In this document: piece after piece, positions 50,730 to 58,960 of the stretch | Layout of the letters: every line of letters starts with the position of its first letter | Position numbering within the stretch: the stretch's first letter is position 1 | Source: Deltaproteobacteria bacterium | GTDB taxonomy: Bacteria; Myxococcota_A; UBA9042; PHBI01 | Assembly (NCBI GenBank): GCA_020632715.1 | Contig: JACKFA010000001.1 | Location: 434,001-498,000, forward strand | DNA length: 64,000 bases | Direction of reading: 5' to 3' | The notes under the pieces: generated by a model | Database searches by the model: none | What the model was told of the DNA's origin: nothing | What the model saw: only the letters and a program-made list of their open reading frames with translations | Program-made: the position numbers and the translations under genes

Positions 50730-51003
50730 CGGGAGAGGTCCTGGGTGGTGCCCCGCGCGGCTCGCGGGGTCGTGGGGGCGCCCGCTGCGCGACTGAGCGC
50801 GGGCTCGGGGGCGCCGGGAGAGTAAACCATTCTTCCACTTTCGCGGAAATGTCAGGGCTGCTTACACATCCGCTCGCGCGCCGGAGGCTCGCCGTCGGGC
50901 GGAGAACCGGATTCTAACACGGTCCCGGCCCCGTCGGAGCGGTGATGGCGACCTGGCACACAGGTTGCCTCATCGTCGAGGAACCCCGCCACCGGAGCCC
51001 GTC

Positions 51004-52356
51004 ATGCGCCGAATCGCCCTCGCCCTCATCTTCGCCGGGAGCGCCGCCGCTCCCCTCGCTGGCTGCGCCGAAGACCCCTCGGCCGCCGCAGCCTCCGGCG
51101 CGGTCGTCGCCGGTGAGCCCGCGGGGACGCCCCCGGGTGACTCTGGCCTCGCCGTCACGTCGCCCACCGAGCCCGCCGCCGCGCCAGGGCACGAGACGCC
51201 GACCGCCGGACGCTTCGTCGCGCACGAGTGGGGCACCTATACGTCGGTCGAGGACGCCGACGGGGACTCGATGCTCGGCCTCCACCACGAGGAGGAGCCG
51301 CTCCCCGCCTTCGTCGACCGGCGCTGCTTCGGCTGCCAGTCGAAGTCGCTCGAGACGCTCCCCGAGGCCGTCACCCAGAAGCTCGAGACGCCGGTCATCT
51401 ACTTCTACAGCGACGTCGCGCGCGACGTGACCGTCGACGTGCGCTTCCCCGAGGGGCTCCTGAGCGAGTACTACCCGCGGCCCGTGGCCTACGCGCCGGC
51501 GTTCGGCGAGGCGCTCGCGGTCGCCGACGGGCAGCTCACGTGGCAGGTCACGGTCGACCCCGCCATCGACCCGGCGACCTTCCCCGAGGTCGACGCCGAC
51601 GACATCTGGGCGCCCTCCCGGCGCACGACCGCGACGCCGCTCCGCGCCGGCGCCGAGACCGAGCGCTTCATCTTCTACCGCGGCCTCGGCCGCTTCGAGG
51701 TGCCGTTCCGCGTCCGCGCCACCACGGCCGACGCGGTCGAGCTCCGGAACGACAGCGCCGAGCCCATCGCGGCCGCGTTCGTGCTCCGCGTGACGGACGC
51801 CGGGGCCGCGATGTCGCCCGCCGTGGCGCTCTCCGCCTTCGGGCGGGCCACCGTGCCCGTGCCGGCGGCGCCGGGGAAGTCGGTCGACGGCGCGTTCGTC
51901 CCGGCGGACCGCGGCGGGCTCCTCGCGGCGCTCGTCGCGAGCGGGCTCACGTCCGACGAGTCGGTCGCGATGCTCGACACCTGGGAGCGGAGCTACTTCC
52001 GGACGCCCGGCGTCCGCGTCCTCTACGTGGCGCCGCGCGCCTGGACGGACGCGCTGCTCCCCATCACCATCACCCCGGCGCCGGACGAGCTCGTGCGGAC
52101 GCTGGTCGGCCGCGTCGAGGTGACCACGCTCCCCGACGAGCTCGACCTCGTGCAGCGCCTCGCCGACATGCAGGTCTCCGGCGAGACCGCCTACGGCGTC
52201 GTCGCGGCCCTCTTCGACGCCCACGGCCGCCTCGTCGAGGCGCGCCTCCGCGCGGCGGCGCGGCACATCGACGACCCCGCGCTCGCCGCGTTCGCCGCGG
52301 CCGCCATCGATGAGGCGAGCGGGCCGTTCTTCAACATCGAGCGGCCGCTCGAGTAG
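51004..52356 (+). CDS. AHEWGT-type secreted lipoprotein, function unknown
   Basis: The 450-residue product has a lipoprotein signal (lipobox PLAGC) and an Ala/Pro/Gly linker. A folded body follows, starting with FVAHEWGTYTSVEDADG, a phrase I associate with an uncharacterised family in Planctomycetes and Myxococcota. It includes RRCFGCQSKSLETLPE and KLETPVIYFYSD near residues 97-130, several beta segments (FRVRATTADAVELRND) and a late helical part. Two cysteines in RRCFGC may bind metal or haem poorly (no CxxCH). No catalytic motif is clear. ATG 51004 starts the signal peptide. The stop is six bases from the convergent GS-like gene. Confidence 0.8.
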   Translation: MRRIALALIFAGSAAAPLAGCAEDPSAAAASGAVVAGEPAGTPPGDSGLAVTSPTEPAAAPGHETPTAGRFVAHEWGTYTSVEDADGDSMLGLHHEEEPLPAFVDRRCFGCQSKSLETLPEAVTQKLETPVIYFYSDVARDVTVDVRFPEGLLSEYYPRPVAYAPAFGEALAVADGQLTWQVTVDPAIDPATFPEVDADDIWAPSRRTTATPLRAGAETERFIFYRGLGRFEVPFRVRATTADAVELRNDSAEPIAAAFVLRVTDAGAAMSPAVALSAFGRATVPVPAAPGKSVDGAFVPADRGGLLAALVASGLTSDESVAMLDTWERSYFRTPGVRVLYVAPRAWTDALLPITITPAPDELVRTLVGRVEVTTLPDELDLVQRLADMQVSGETAYGVVAALFDAHGRLVEARLRAAARHIDDPALAAFAAAAIDEASGPFFNIERPLE

Positions 52357-52362
52357 CGGTCC

Positions 52363-53565
52363 TCAGTAGCGGTCGAGGTATCGCGCGCGCTCCCAGGGGG
52401 TGACCTGGCGCCGATACGCGGCGGCGTCGGCGCGCGCGGCGTGGAGGAGCACGTCGAGGAGCTCGGCGCCGACGGCCTCACGGAGCCATGGCGTCGCCTG
52501 CGCGCGGGTCGCGGCGGCCTCGAGCGTGGCCGGCGCCGCCCCGGGCGCGTCGCCGTCGGCGCCCTCGCCCACCGCGCGCAGCCCGGCTCCGATCAGGCCG
52601 GCGAGGAGGAGGTGTGGGTTCGCGCTCGCGTCCGCGCCGCCGAAGCGGAGGACACCCCCGTCGACGCCGCCGGAGAGCGCGTCGCGGCGCACGCGCGGGC
52701 CGGCGGCGAGCGGGCGCGAGTAGCTGTTGACGGTGCTCCGCGCGACGAGCGAGAGCGCGGGCGCGGCCTGCTCGAGGCCCGCCGCGAGCGCCTCGCCGAC
52801 CGCCGACCCGTCGACGCCCCGGTCGTCGAAGAGCACGGGCTCGCCGCCGTCGAGGAGGGACAGGGTCACGTCGAGCCTGCTGCCCGGCGCGTCCTCGCGC
52901 GGGAAGGGCATGAAGGTCGCGACGGCGCCGCGGCTGCGGGCGAGGTCGCCGGCCACGCGCCGGAGCGTCGTCAGCGCGTCGGCCGTGGTGAGGGCGTCGG
53001 CGTAGGCGAGGTCGAGGCGCCACTGCCCGGGCCCGGCAGCGGCGCCGAGGCCTTGGACGCCGCAGCCGATCTGCTCGAGGGCGGCGGCGAGCGCGTGCAT
53101 CGCGTCGCGCCCGCCCGAGAGCGGCGCGGCGGCCGCGTCGCCGGCGAGGAGGAGGTAGAGCTCGACCGCGAGCCCGGCGTAGAAGGTGTAGCCGCGGTCG
53201 GTGGCGCGGCCGATGGCGCGGCGGAGGATGGCGCGCGCGTCGAGCGGGCTCGGGGCGCCGTCGGCGCGGGTCAGGCCGCAGAAGAGACGGGCCGTGACGG
53301 CCTCGTGGCCGCCGAAGCGCGGCAGCACGGCCCACGTCGCGGGCTCGGGGACGAGGACGTGGTCGCGCTCGTCGGCCCCGGTCGCGAGGCCGAGCTGGGC
53401 GAGGCCGACGGGCACGCCGTCCTCGAGGAGGGTCTCGAGCTGGACGGCCGGCACCGTGACCTCGCGCACGAGGCCCTCGGGGTCGACCATCCAGAGCTCG
53501 ACGAACGCGACGCGGGACTTCTGGGCGCTCGCGCGCACGTAGTCGCTGGTGCTCTTCTGGCTCAT
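52363..53565 (-). CDS. Glutamine synthetase homologue with degraded catalytic residues
   Basis: The 400-residue protein follows the type I glutamine synthetase fold throughout: ELWMVDPEG at the N-terminus, GLAVELYLLL, PGQWRLDLAYADALTTADAL, ATFMPFPREDAPGSRLDV, NSYSRPLAAGP, and GGADASANPHLLLAGLIGAGL. However, key ligands differ: the EvGPGQ(Y/W)E segment reads AAAGPGQWR, and the MHxHQS motif reads LDVTLS, removing metal and ammonium-site residues. It is also shorter than classical GlnA (about 440-470). It is likely a pseudo-enzyme or an altered gamma-glutamyl ligase. ATG 53565 overlaps the stop of the GlnR-like regulator by four bases, so the two are co-translated. Confidence 0.8.
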   Translation of the reverse strand: MSQKSTSDYVRASAQKSRVAFVELWMVDPEGLVREVTVPAVQLETLLEDGVPVGLAQLGLATGADERDHVLVPEPATWAVLPRFGGHEAVTARLFCGLTRADGAPSPLDARAILRRAIGRATDRGYTFYAGLAVELYLLLAGDAAAAPLSGGRDAMHALAAALEQIGCGVQGLGAAAGPGQWRLDLAYADALTTADALTTLRRVAGDLARSRGAVATFMPFPREDAPGSRLDVTLSLLDGGEPVLFDDRGVDGSAVGEALAAGLEQAAPALSLVARSTVNSYSRPLAAGPRVRRDALSGGVDGGVLRFGGADASANPHLLLAGLIGAGLRAVGEGADGDAPGAAPATLEAAATRAQATPWLREAVGAELLDVLLHAARADAAAYRRQVTPWERARYLDRY

Positions 53566-54254
53566 GCGTCGTCCTCGTCGCTCGGGGTGGTGCTCGCGAC
53601 CCACTTGTAGCCGACGTGGCGGATGGTGCGGAGGCAGCCGGCGTAGACGGGGCCGAGCTTCGCGCGCACGCGGCGCACGTGGATGTCCACCGTGCGCGAG
53701 CCGCCGTAGTAGTCGTGCCCCCAGACGCGCGCGAGGAGCTGGTCGCGCGAGAACGCCTGGCCCGGGTGGGACGCGAGAAACTGCAGGAGCTGGAACTCCT
53801 GGTAGGTCAGGTCGAGCGGGCGCCCCGCGACCGCGGCCTCGTAGCCGCGGAGGTCGATGGTGAGCTCCTCGACGCGGATCGTGTCGTCCTCGGGGCGGGC
53901 CTGGCTCCGGACGAGGCGGCGGACGCGCACGACGAGCTCGTCCTCGTTCAGCGGGCGCACGCAGAAGTCGTGGATCCCCGCGAGCCCGCGCGGCGCGCGG
54001 AGGTGCGCCTGGCCGACGATGGCGACGACGGGCACGTCGGCCATGCCGGCGGGGCCCGCGAGCTCGCGCGCGAGGCGCGCCGGGTCGGCGTCGTCGGGGA
54101 GCTCGAGGACGACGGCGCCGGGCATGTCGAGGGCGACCTCCTCGAGCGGGGCGCGCAGGTCGCGGAGGGAGGCGTGGAAGCCCGCCGCGCGCAGCGCCCG
54201 CACGGCAGCACTAGGCTGGCCGAGCGCCGACGTCACGATGACCACGGTCTCCAT
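53562..54254 (-). CDS. GlnR-like atypical OmpR-family response regulator
   Basis: The 230-residue protein has an N-terminal receiver-like fold without its phosphorylation site: the usual acidic pair after the first strand reads VTSAL and the phospho-acceptor Asp position reads VVLELP. The C-terminal winged helix is strong (LDLTYQEFQLLQFLASHPGQ, RDQLLARVWGHDYYGG, RTVDIHVRRVRAKLG, HVGYKW). The opening VVIVTSALGQPS and the HTH sequence resemble actinobacterial GlnR, a nitrogen regulator that also lacks the phosphorylation pocket. It overlaps and precedes the GS-like gene on the same strand. A nitrogen-related DNA-binding regulator is inferred. Confidence 0.85.
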   Translation of the reverse strand: METVVIVTSALGQPSAAVRALRAAGFHASLRDLRAPLEEVALDMPGAVVLELPDDADPARLARELAGPAGMADVPVVAIVGQAHLRAPRGLAGIHDFCVRPLNEDELVVRVRRLVRSQARPEDDTIRVEELTIDLRGYEAAVAGRPLDLTYQEFQLLQFLASHPGQAFSRDQLLARVWGHDYYGGSRTVDIHVRRVRAKLGPVYAGCLRTIRHVGYKWVASTTPSDEDDA

Positions 54255-54311
54255 AGAGGCGACGTATACGGGCGAGCGCGGCGGCGCGCAAACGCGCAGC
54301 GCCGCGGTCGG

Positions 54312-54899
54312 TCACTTGCGCGAGAGCTTCTCGAGGTTCGCGCGGACGCGGCGGAGGTTGAGCTCGGCGCGGTCGACGAAGTTCTTCAGGCGCTCGAGCT
54401 CGGCGGACGGCAGCGTCGCGTACCACTGGCCGTCGTCGGCGGACTTGACGAACGGGACCTCGTCGCCGCCCCAGGTGCGGATGGTGGCGTGGACGCCGTC
54501 GCTCGCGAGCTCCTCGGAGCGAACGCGCGCCGAGAAGGCGGAGAGGGACTCGAGCTGCTCGGGCGCCGCGAGGTGGGAGAGCGAGACGAACAGGGCCTTC
54601 TCGTCGGGGAGGTCGGCGCGCTTGCCGTCGCCCATGGCCTTCAGGGCCTCGGCCTTGTCCGCCTCGGGGTAGTTCGTGCGGATCTCGTTGACCGCGATCT
54701 TCTCGGCGAGGTGCCAGCGGCGGAAGGAGCGGCGGACCTCGGGGTCGAGGAGCTCCCAGAGCTGGTCGGTGTCGCCGGCCGCGCGGACCTGGATGAGGCG
54801 GTAGTAGGCGGCCGTCGGCGCGCCCTGCCCGCCCTCCGGGATGGAGCATGCGGCCACGAGGAGCGCCGGGACGACGAGGGCGAGGACGCGTCGGAGCAT
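54312..54899 (-). CDS. Small lipoprotein
   Basis: A 195-residue product with a lipoprotein signal (MLRRVLALVVPALLVAAC) and a compact helix/strand fold (TAAYYRLIQVRAAGDTDQLW, LLDPEVRRSFRRWHLAEKIA, YATLPSAELERLKNFVDRA). This resembles the NTF2-like or DUF4878-type small lipoproteins, but no firm family match is possible. ATG 54899 is chosen for the signal peptide; an ATG 21 bases upstream is possible. The gene lies 57 bases upstream of the GlnR-like regulator gene on the same strand and may be in the same transcript. Confidence 0.78.
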   Translation of the reverse strand: MLRRVLALVVPALLVAACSIPEGGQGAPTAAYYRLIQVRAAGDTDQLWELLDPEVRRSFRRWHLAEKIAVNEIRTNYPEADKAEALKAMGDGKRADLPDEKALFVSLSHLAAPEQLESLSAFSARVRSEELASDGVHATIRTWGGDEVPFVKSADDGQWYATLPSAELERLKNFVDRAELNLRRVRANLEKLSRK

Positions 54900-55003
54900 G
54901 GGGGGGACCGTAGCCGTCATCGGCCCGGCCCACAAGCCGGGATGAACGCCCGCGCGGCGGTTTCGGGGGGCGCGGAGGCGGATCGCGAGGGCGCGATAAA
55001 CCT

Positions 55004-55033
55004 TTGGATCCCCGCGCGACGCTCTCGTATACT
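55004..55033 (+). promoter_or_regulatory. Sigma70-like promoter of the Cys-rich lipoprotein gene
   Basis: TTGGAT (55004-55009), an 18-base spacer, and TATACT (55028-55033). The start codon lies about 60 bases further on. Confidence 0.6.
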
Positions 55034-55092
55034 CCGCCGCCTGTCGCAATCGAGGGGTACGAAGGCGCCGCGGGCCGTTCGGAGGATGATCG

Positions 55093-56802
55093 ATGTCGAG
55101 TATGAGGGTTTGGGTGTTCTCGCTGGCCGTGGTGATGGGCGGGCTCGCGCTCGCTGGCAGCGGTTGCGGGAGTGAGGACAAGCAGGCGGTGCCCTGTACG
55201 AGCGACGACACGTGCGCGTACGGGCAGATCTGCGCGGCCACGGGCTTCTGCGAGACGCTCCCGTGCGGGACGAACGCGGACTGCCTGGCCGGGAACCAGG
55301 CGTGCATCGAGGTGTCCTCGTCGCAGGTGTGCGCGGTGGTCGAGTGCGGCTGCGCGACGTGCGGTCAGTGCCCCGTCGGTGAGTCGTGCGACAATGGGCA
55401 GTGCGTGTTCGAGGGCGGCGGCAACACCTGCCCGAACGGGCAGACGGACTGCGCCGTGAACCAGGTGTGCGACAACGGCTCGTGCCGCGCCTGCCAGGGC
55501 ACGGAGTGCCCGCAGTCGGGCTGTGAGGAGACGGGCTGCCCGACCGGGCAGACGTGCAACACCACGAGCCACCAGTGCGAGACGCCGCAGACGCAGACGG
55601 CCGAGGCGTGCGATACGTGCGCGAACGTCGAGGCGTGCGGTGGGACGCCGTGGAAGTGCGCGCCGCTCGTGAGCGGGTCGAGCTGCCTCCCGGGCTGCGC
55701 GGACAACGACGACTGCAAGACCGGCTGGCTCTGCCAGGGTGGCAACTGCGTGCCGTCGAACTTCCGCTGCGACGGCTGCATGAAGGACGGCTGCCCGAGC
55801 GGGCAGGCGTGCAACCCCAACTCGAACGAGTGCATCGCGGCGGCGGCGCAGTGCGCGAGCTGCGGCAACGACTGGGAGTGCGGCGCCGGCATGGCGTGCG
55901 ACAACAACGAGTGCGTGCCGCGCTGTAACGCCGGGACCTGCCCCATCGGCGGGAGCTGCAAGACGAGCGCGAACCAGGTCGAGGTCTGTGACAACGTCTG
56001 CGGCGCGTCGTGCGACCCCGCGTGTGGCGGCACGACGCCCATCTGCGACGCCGGGACGTGCGTCCAGTGCAAGCTCGACACGGACTGCAGCGCCGGTCAG
56101 ACCTGTGGGGCGGGCGGGACGTGCCAGGGGCAGCAGAACTGCCAGGCGCCGACGCCCATCTTCTGGAACGGCCAGTGCGTCCAGTGCACGAGCAACGAGC
56201 ACTGCGGGAGCGGCCTCTTCTGCAACCCGCAGACGAACACCTGCGGGAGCGACGTGTGCTCGAGCTGCGTCGACCCGTACCCGGCGTGCACGCAGATCGG
56301 GTCGGACTTCTACTGCGTCCAGTGCGCGTCGGACGCCGACTGCGGCCTCGGCGGCACCTGCAACCAGCAGACGTTCGCCTGCGAAGGCGGGACCGTGACG
56401 CCGACCGAGAGCTGCACGTCGGACGCCGACTGCGACAGCGGCGCGCAGACCGGCTACGTGCTGCACTGCGACGTCGCGTCGGGCTACTGCTACGACGAGA
56501 GCGGCGGCTGCGACGGCGTGACGGCGTTCTGCCCGGGCAGCGACGGTACGGTCCACAAGTGCAGCAGCATCCTCGACCTCTTCGGGAGCATCGCAGGAGG
56601 TGGCGGCATCCCGCTCCCCGGCGGGACCACGATCCCGGGCAGCTGCGCCTGCAGCGCGTTCCCGGCGAGCACGTGCCTCGGCGGGAGCTGCCTCGACCTC
56701 GGCTTCCTCCTCTGCATGTTCGGCGGCACCGATCCACTCACCTGCATCGCGCAGTCGAACGGCACCGGGACGTGCTTCGACGCGAGTAGCCTGGGCTTCT
56801 AG
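55093..56802 (+). CDS. Cysteine-rich secreted lipoprotein with repeated CxxGxxC modules
   Basis: The 569-residue protein has a lipoprotein signal (VWVFSLAVVMGGLALAGSGC) and then about a dozen modules with regularly spaced cysteines, such as CTSDDTCAYGQICAATGFC, CPVGESCDNGQC, CPTGQTCNTTSHQCE and CKLDTDCSAGQTCGAGGTC. Some resemble the DUF4215/Myxococcus Cys-rich repeat. Unlike the others it has only a very short linker after the lipid anchor. The C-terminal part is Gly-rich with a hydrophobic segment (LFGSIAGGGGIPLPGG). No enzymatic motif is seen. GGAGG lies seven bases before ATG 55093. The stop is 13 bases from the convergent lipoprotein gene. Confidence 0.87.
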   Translation: MSSMRVWVFSLAVVMGGLALAGSGCGSEDKQAVPCTSDDTCAYGQICAATGFCETLPCGTNADCLAGNQACIEVSSSQVCAVVECGCATCGQCPVGESCDNGQCVFEGGGNTCPNGQTDCAVNQVCDNGSCRACQGTECPQSGCEETGCPTGQTCNTTSHQCETPQTQTAEACDTCANVEACGGTPWKCAPLVSGSSCLPGCADNDDCKTGWLCQGGNCVPSNFRCDGCMKDGCPSGQACNPNSNECIAAAAQCASCGNDWECGAGMACDNNECVPRCNAGTCPIGGSCKTSANQVEVCDNVCGASCDPACGGTTPICDAGTCVQCKLDTDCSAGQTCGAGGTCQGQQNCQAPTPIFWNGQCVQCTSNEHCGSGLFCNPQTNTCGSDVCSSCVDPYPACTQIGSDFYCVQCASDADCGLGGTCNQQTFACEGGTVTPTESCTSDADCDSGAQTGYVLHCDVASGYCYDESGGCDGVTAFCPGSDGTVHKCSSILDLFGSIAGGGGIPLPGGTTIPGSCACSAFPASTCLGGSCLDLGFLLCMFGGTDPLTCIAQSNGTGTCFDASSLGF

Positions 56803-56815
56803 CGGTCTGCGAGGT

Positions 56816-58477
56816 TCACGGCGGACAGAGCGACGTCGCTCCGTCCGCCGTGTAGCGAGCGATGACCGGGAACAGCGCGGCTCCCGCGGTGACCGATCCG
56901 ACCTCACCGGCCGCGAGCCAAGTACCGGCTCCATCAGGCATCACGCCTCGGAGGACGCCGCGCTGCTCTCCCTCGGTGAACGTGTCATCCCACACGATCG
57001 CGCCGTCCCGAGTCAGCGCGATCCAGGCCTTCTGTCCCTTCTGGCCAACCACGACGATATCGTCACCCCGTGCTGCGACGCCGTGGGCGACGAGCTTCTC
57101 CGAGTCGCTGAGAACGAAGCTAGAGCGAACGACGCCATCGAGCCCCACAATCGCGACGCGCACGTCGGGAGAAGCTACGTAGGGGACCGAACCTGCCTCG
57201 CCGACGAGGACCAGCCCGCCATCGGTTGATGTGAGGCCGTAGGGCTGCCCCCATTCGGCCGCCGACAGAGCGGTTCGCGTCACGGCAAGAGCAGAGTCCA
57301 CGGTCGTCAACGTGACGCCATGGACGGCCCGGCCGGATACGATCGCAGCGCCGGTCTCTGTCGCGACGACGTCGACCGGATACTCGTCGCTCTCCCCCAT
57401 TCCCTTGACGACGGGCGTCGAGCCGTCCGCTGGCACCTGGAGCAGCGCGATGGGGCCTGGGTCCGCGCTTGTCGGCGCCCGACGGCCGACGGCGAGGAAG
57501 TTCGCGCTGTCGAAGCGCGAGACCGCCGTGAGGCTCGTGATCCCGGAAGGCAGGTCCGCTGGTTCCGGCAAGACCTCGCCATGCCACAACACGAGCGCCG
57601 GCGTCGCTGACGCTCCGGAGCCGACGCGCCCGATCGCGCATACGTTCTCTGCAATGCTCGCGACGTCGACGAACGTCGTGTCCTCACCCTCGACCGCGAG
57701 CGTGAGGTTTCCAAGCCCCACCACGGTCGACGACACCCGGTACACGCCGGCATGCGCCACGGGCGCGGTGCTCAGTCTCACGTCGCCGGCGGCGAGCACG
57801 TAGATTCCCCACGCCGTCATGGGTCCGGCGCGCCCCGTGATTCCAGCGCCGAGCAGACTCCTCGCTACAAAGCGGCCAGGCTTGAATCCCGTGCACGTCA
57901 CCGTGGCCTCGACGCAGGCGTCGACCGTGCAGGCGTCGCCGTCGTCACAGGGCACGGGCGACCCGACGCAGGCGCCCGCGGCGTCGCAGGCGTCGCCCGT
58001 CGTGCACGCGAGGCCGTCGTCACACTCGGCGCCCGTCCTGCCGACGTGCCGGCACGCGCCCGAGGCGCCGTCGCAGAAGTCCTCCGTGCAGAGCTCGCCG
58101 TCGTCGCAGGGCTTCGGCGTCCCCTCACACTTCCCGCCCGCGTCGCACGCGTCGTCCACAGTGCACGGGTTGCCGTCGTCACATGAGGTCCCGGGACCCC
58201 CGGCGCAGGGTCCCGTGACCCCGTCGGCCGTCGAGTCCGCCGCGTCCGCGCTCGACGTGTCCTCGCCCGCCGAGTCGACCGCGCTGTCCGGGGTCTCCGT
58301 GTCCTCCAGCGGCGCCGCCGTGTCGGCCTCGATGGTGCTCGTGGCCGTGTCCGCCTCGAGCAGCGTGTCGACGCCGTCGCCGACGTCGCCGCCGCGCTCT
58401 GGCGCGTCCGGGAAGCAGGCCCCCACCGACACCGACAAGAGCAGGGAGATCAACACCTTGCGCGCTCGCTCCGACAT
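56816..58477 (-). CDS. Lipoprotein: Cys-rich stalk and beta-propeller-like domain
   Basis: The 553-residue product has a lipoprotein signal (VLISLLLSVSVGAC), an acidic Thr/Ala/Asp-rich linker, and a repeating module CDDGNPCTVDDACD / CDDGELCTEDFCD / CDDGLACTTGDACD / CDDGDACTVDACV (about residues 95-205). The C-terminal 330 residues are beta-rich repeats of the kind GLTSTDGGLVLVGEAGS and VAARGDDIVVVGQKG, typical of a delta-60 or other beta-propeller fold. It is therefore likely a surface-exposed binding protein. GGAGGG lies upstream of ATG 58477. The propeller coding part appears slightly less GC-extreme than its neighbours. Confidence 0.85.
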   Translation of the reverse strand: MSERARKVLISLLLSVSVGACFPDAPERGGDVGDGVDTLLEADTATSTIEADTAAPLEDTETPDSAVDSAGEDTSSADAADSTADGVTGPCAGGPGTSCDDGNPCTVDDACDAGGKCEGTPKPCDDGELCTEDFCDGASGACRHVGRTGAECDDGLACTTGDACDAAGACVGSPVPCDDGDACTVDACVEATVTCTGFKPGRFVARSLLGAGITGRAGPMTAWGIYVLAAGDVRLSTAPVAHAGVYRVSSTVVGLGNLTLAVEGEDTTFVDVASIAENVCAIGRVGSGASATPALVLWHGEVLPEPADLPSGITSLTAVSRFDSANFLAVGRRAPTSADPGPIALLQVPADGSTPVVKGMGESDEYPVDVVATETGAAIVSGRAVHGVTLTTVDSALAVTRTALSAAEWGQPYGLTSTDGGLVLVGEAGSVPYVASPDVRVAIVGLDGVVRSSFVLSDSEKLVAHGVAARGDDIVVVGQKGQKAWIALTRDGAIVWDDTFTEGEQRGVLRGVMPDGAGTWLAAGEVGSVTAGAALFPVIARYTADGATSLCPP

Positions 58478-58625
58478 CGCACCCTCCAGCAGAATCCAGG
58501 CCGCGAGTTTGCGGCGCGCCGCTCCCCCTCGCAAGCGCCGCGCCATCCCGTCGAATCGGCGATCCACTTCGATCCCCACCGCGCCCGGGGCGGCTCGCGG
58601 CGGTGTGTCCGACCGCCGTCGGGGA

Positions 58626-58642
58626 TCACGGTGGATCACCGT
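58626..58642. promoter_or_regulatory. Dyad CACGGTG-GAT-CACCGTG
   Basis: A perfect 7-bp inverted repeat with a 3-bp centre, about 150 bases upstream of the divergent propeller lipoprotein start. Possible operator; no protein can be assigned. Confidence 0.4.
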
Positions 58643-58878
58643 GGCACATCCGGAACACGGCGGGATGGCGCCCTCGCGCGCAACTGAACAAAAGGGCAGA
58701 CTGCTCTAAATTTCAGGCACTCTCGCGGCGCTCTCTGTCACACTCGATCCAGATCGATCCACTCAATAAGAAGCGCCATCGGATGCATCAAAACACAACA
58801 TATTGTGGTTTGCCCGGAGGTGGCTCCACCCCGCCGGATCCTTATGATCTCTTTTTGAAATCCGTCCACTAAACTGAC

Positions 58879-58908
58879 TTGACGGCCTCGGAGCCCGACC
58901 TCTATCCT
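58879..58908 (+). promoter_or_regulatory. Promoter of the mraZ-led division cluster
   Basis: TTGACG (58879-58884) and TATCCT (58903-58908) are separated by 18 bases. It is at the right edge of the AT-rich island and about 50 bases before mraZ. Confidence 0.7.
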
Positions 58909-58916
58909 CGCCGCAC

Positions 58917-58933
58917 GGTGGGAGAAGGTGGAT
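58917..58933 (+). promoter_or_regulatory. MraZ box candidate: two direct repeats GGTGGR, 10 bp apart
   Basis: GGTGGG (58917-58922) and GGTGGA (58927-58932) are in direct orientation with a 10-bp step, matching the TGGGN-N5-TGGGN pattern bound by MraZ in E. coli, with one mismatch in the second copy. They lie between the -10 and the mraZ start, so autorepression is likely. Confidence 0.6.
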
Positions 58934-58960
58934 CAATTTCCCTAGAGGAAGCATCCCCCA

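Larger units (their letters stand above)
58478..58960. other. Divergent leader with an AT-rich island, upstream of mraZ
   Basis: No protein gene is supported. The left part (58500-58680) is GC-rich and contains a 7-bp dyad (CACGGTG at 58626-58632, CACCGTG at 58636-58642). From about 58685 to 58880 the sequence is strikingly AT-rich for this genome and contains small hairpins: CACAA-CATA-TTGTG at 58794-58807 and CCGG-GGTG-GCTC-CACC-CCGG at 58814-58837, then TTTTT at 58852-58856. The mraZ promoter and operator follow. Confidence 0.6.
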
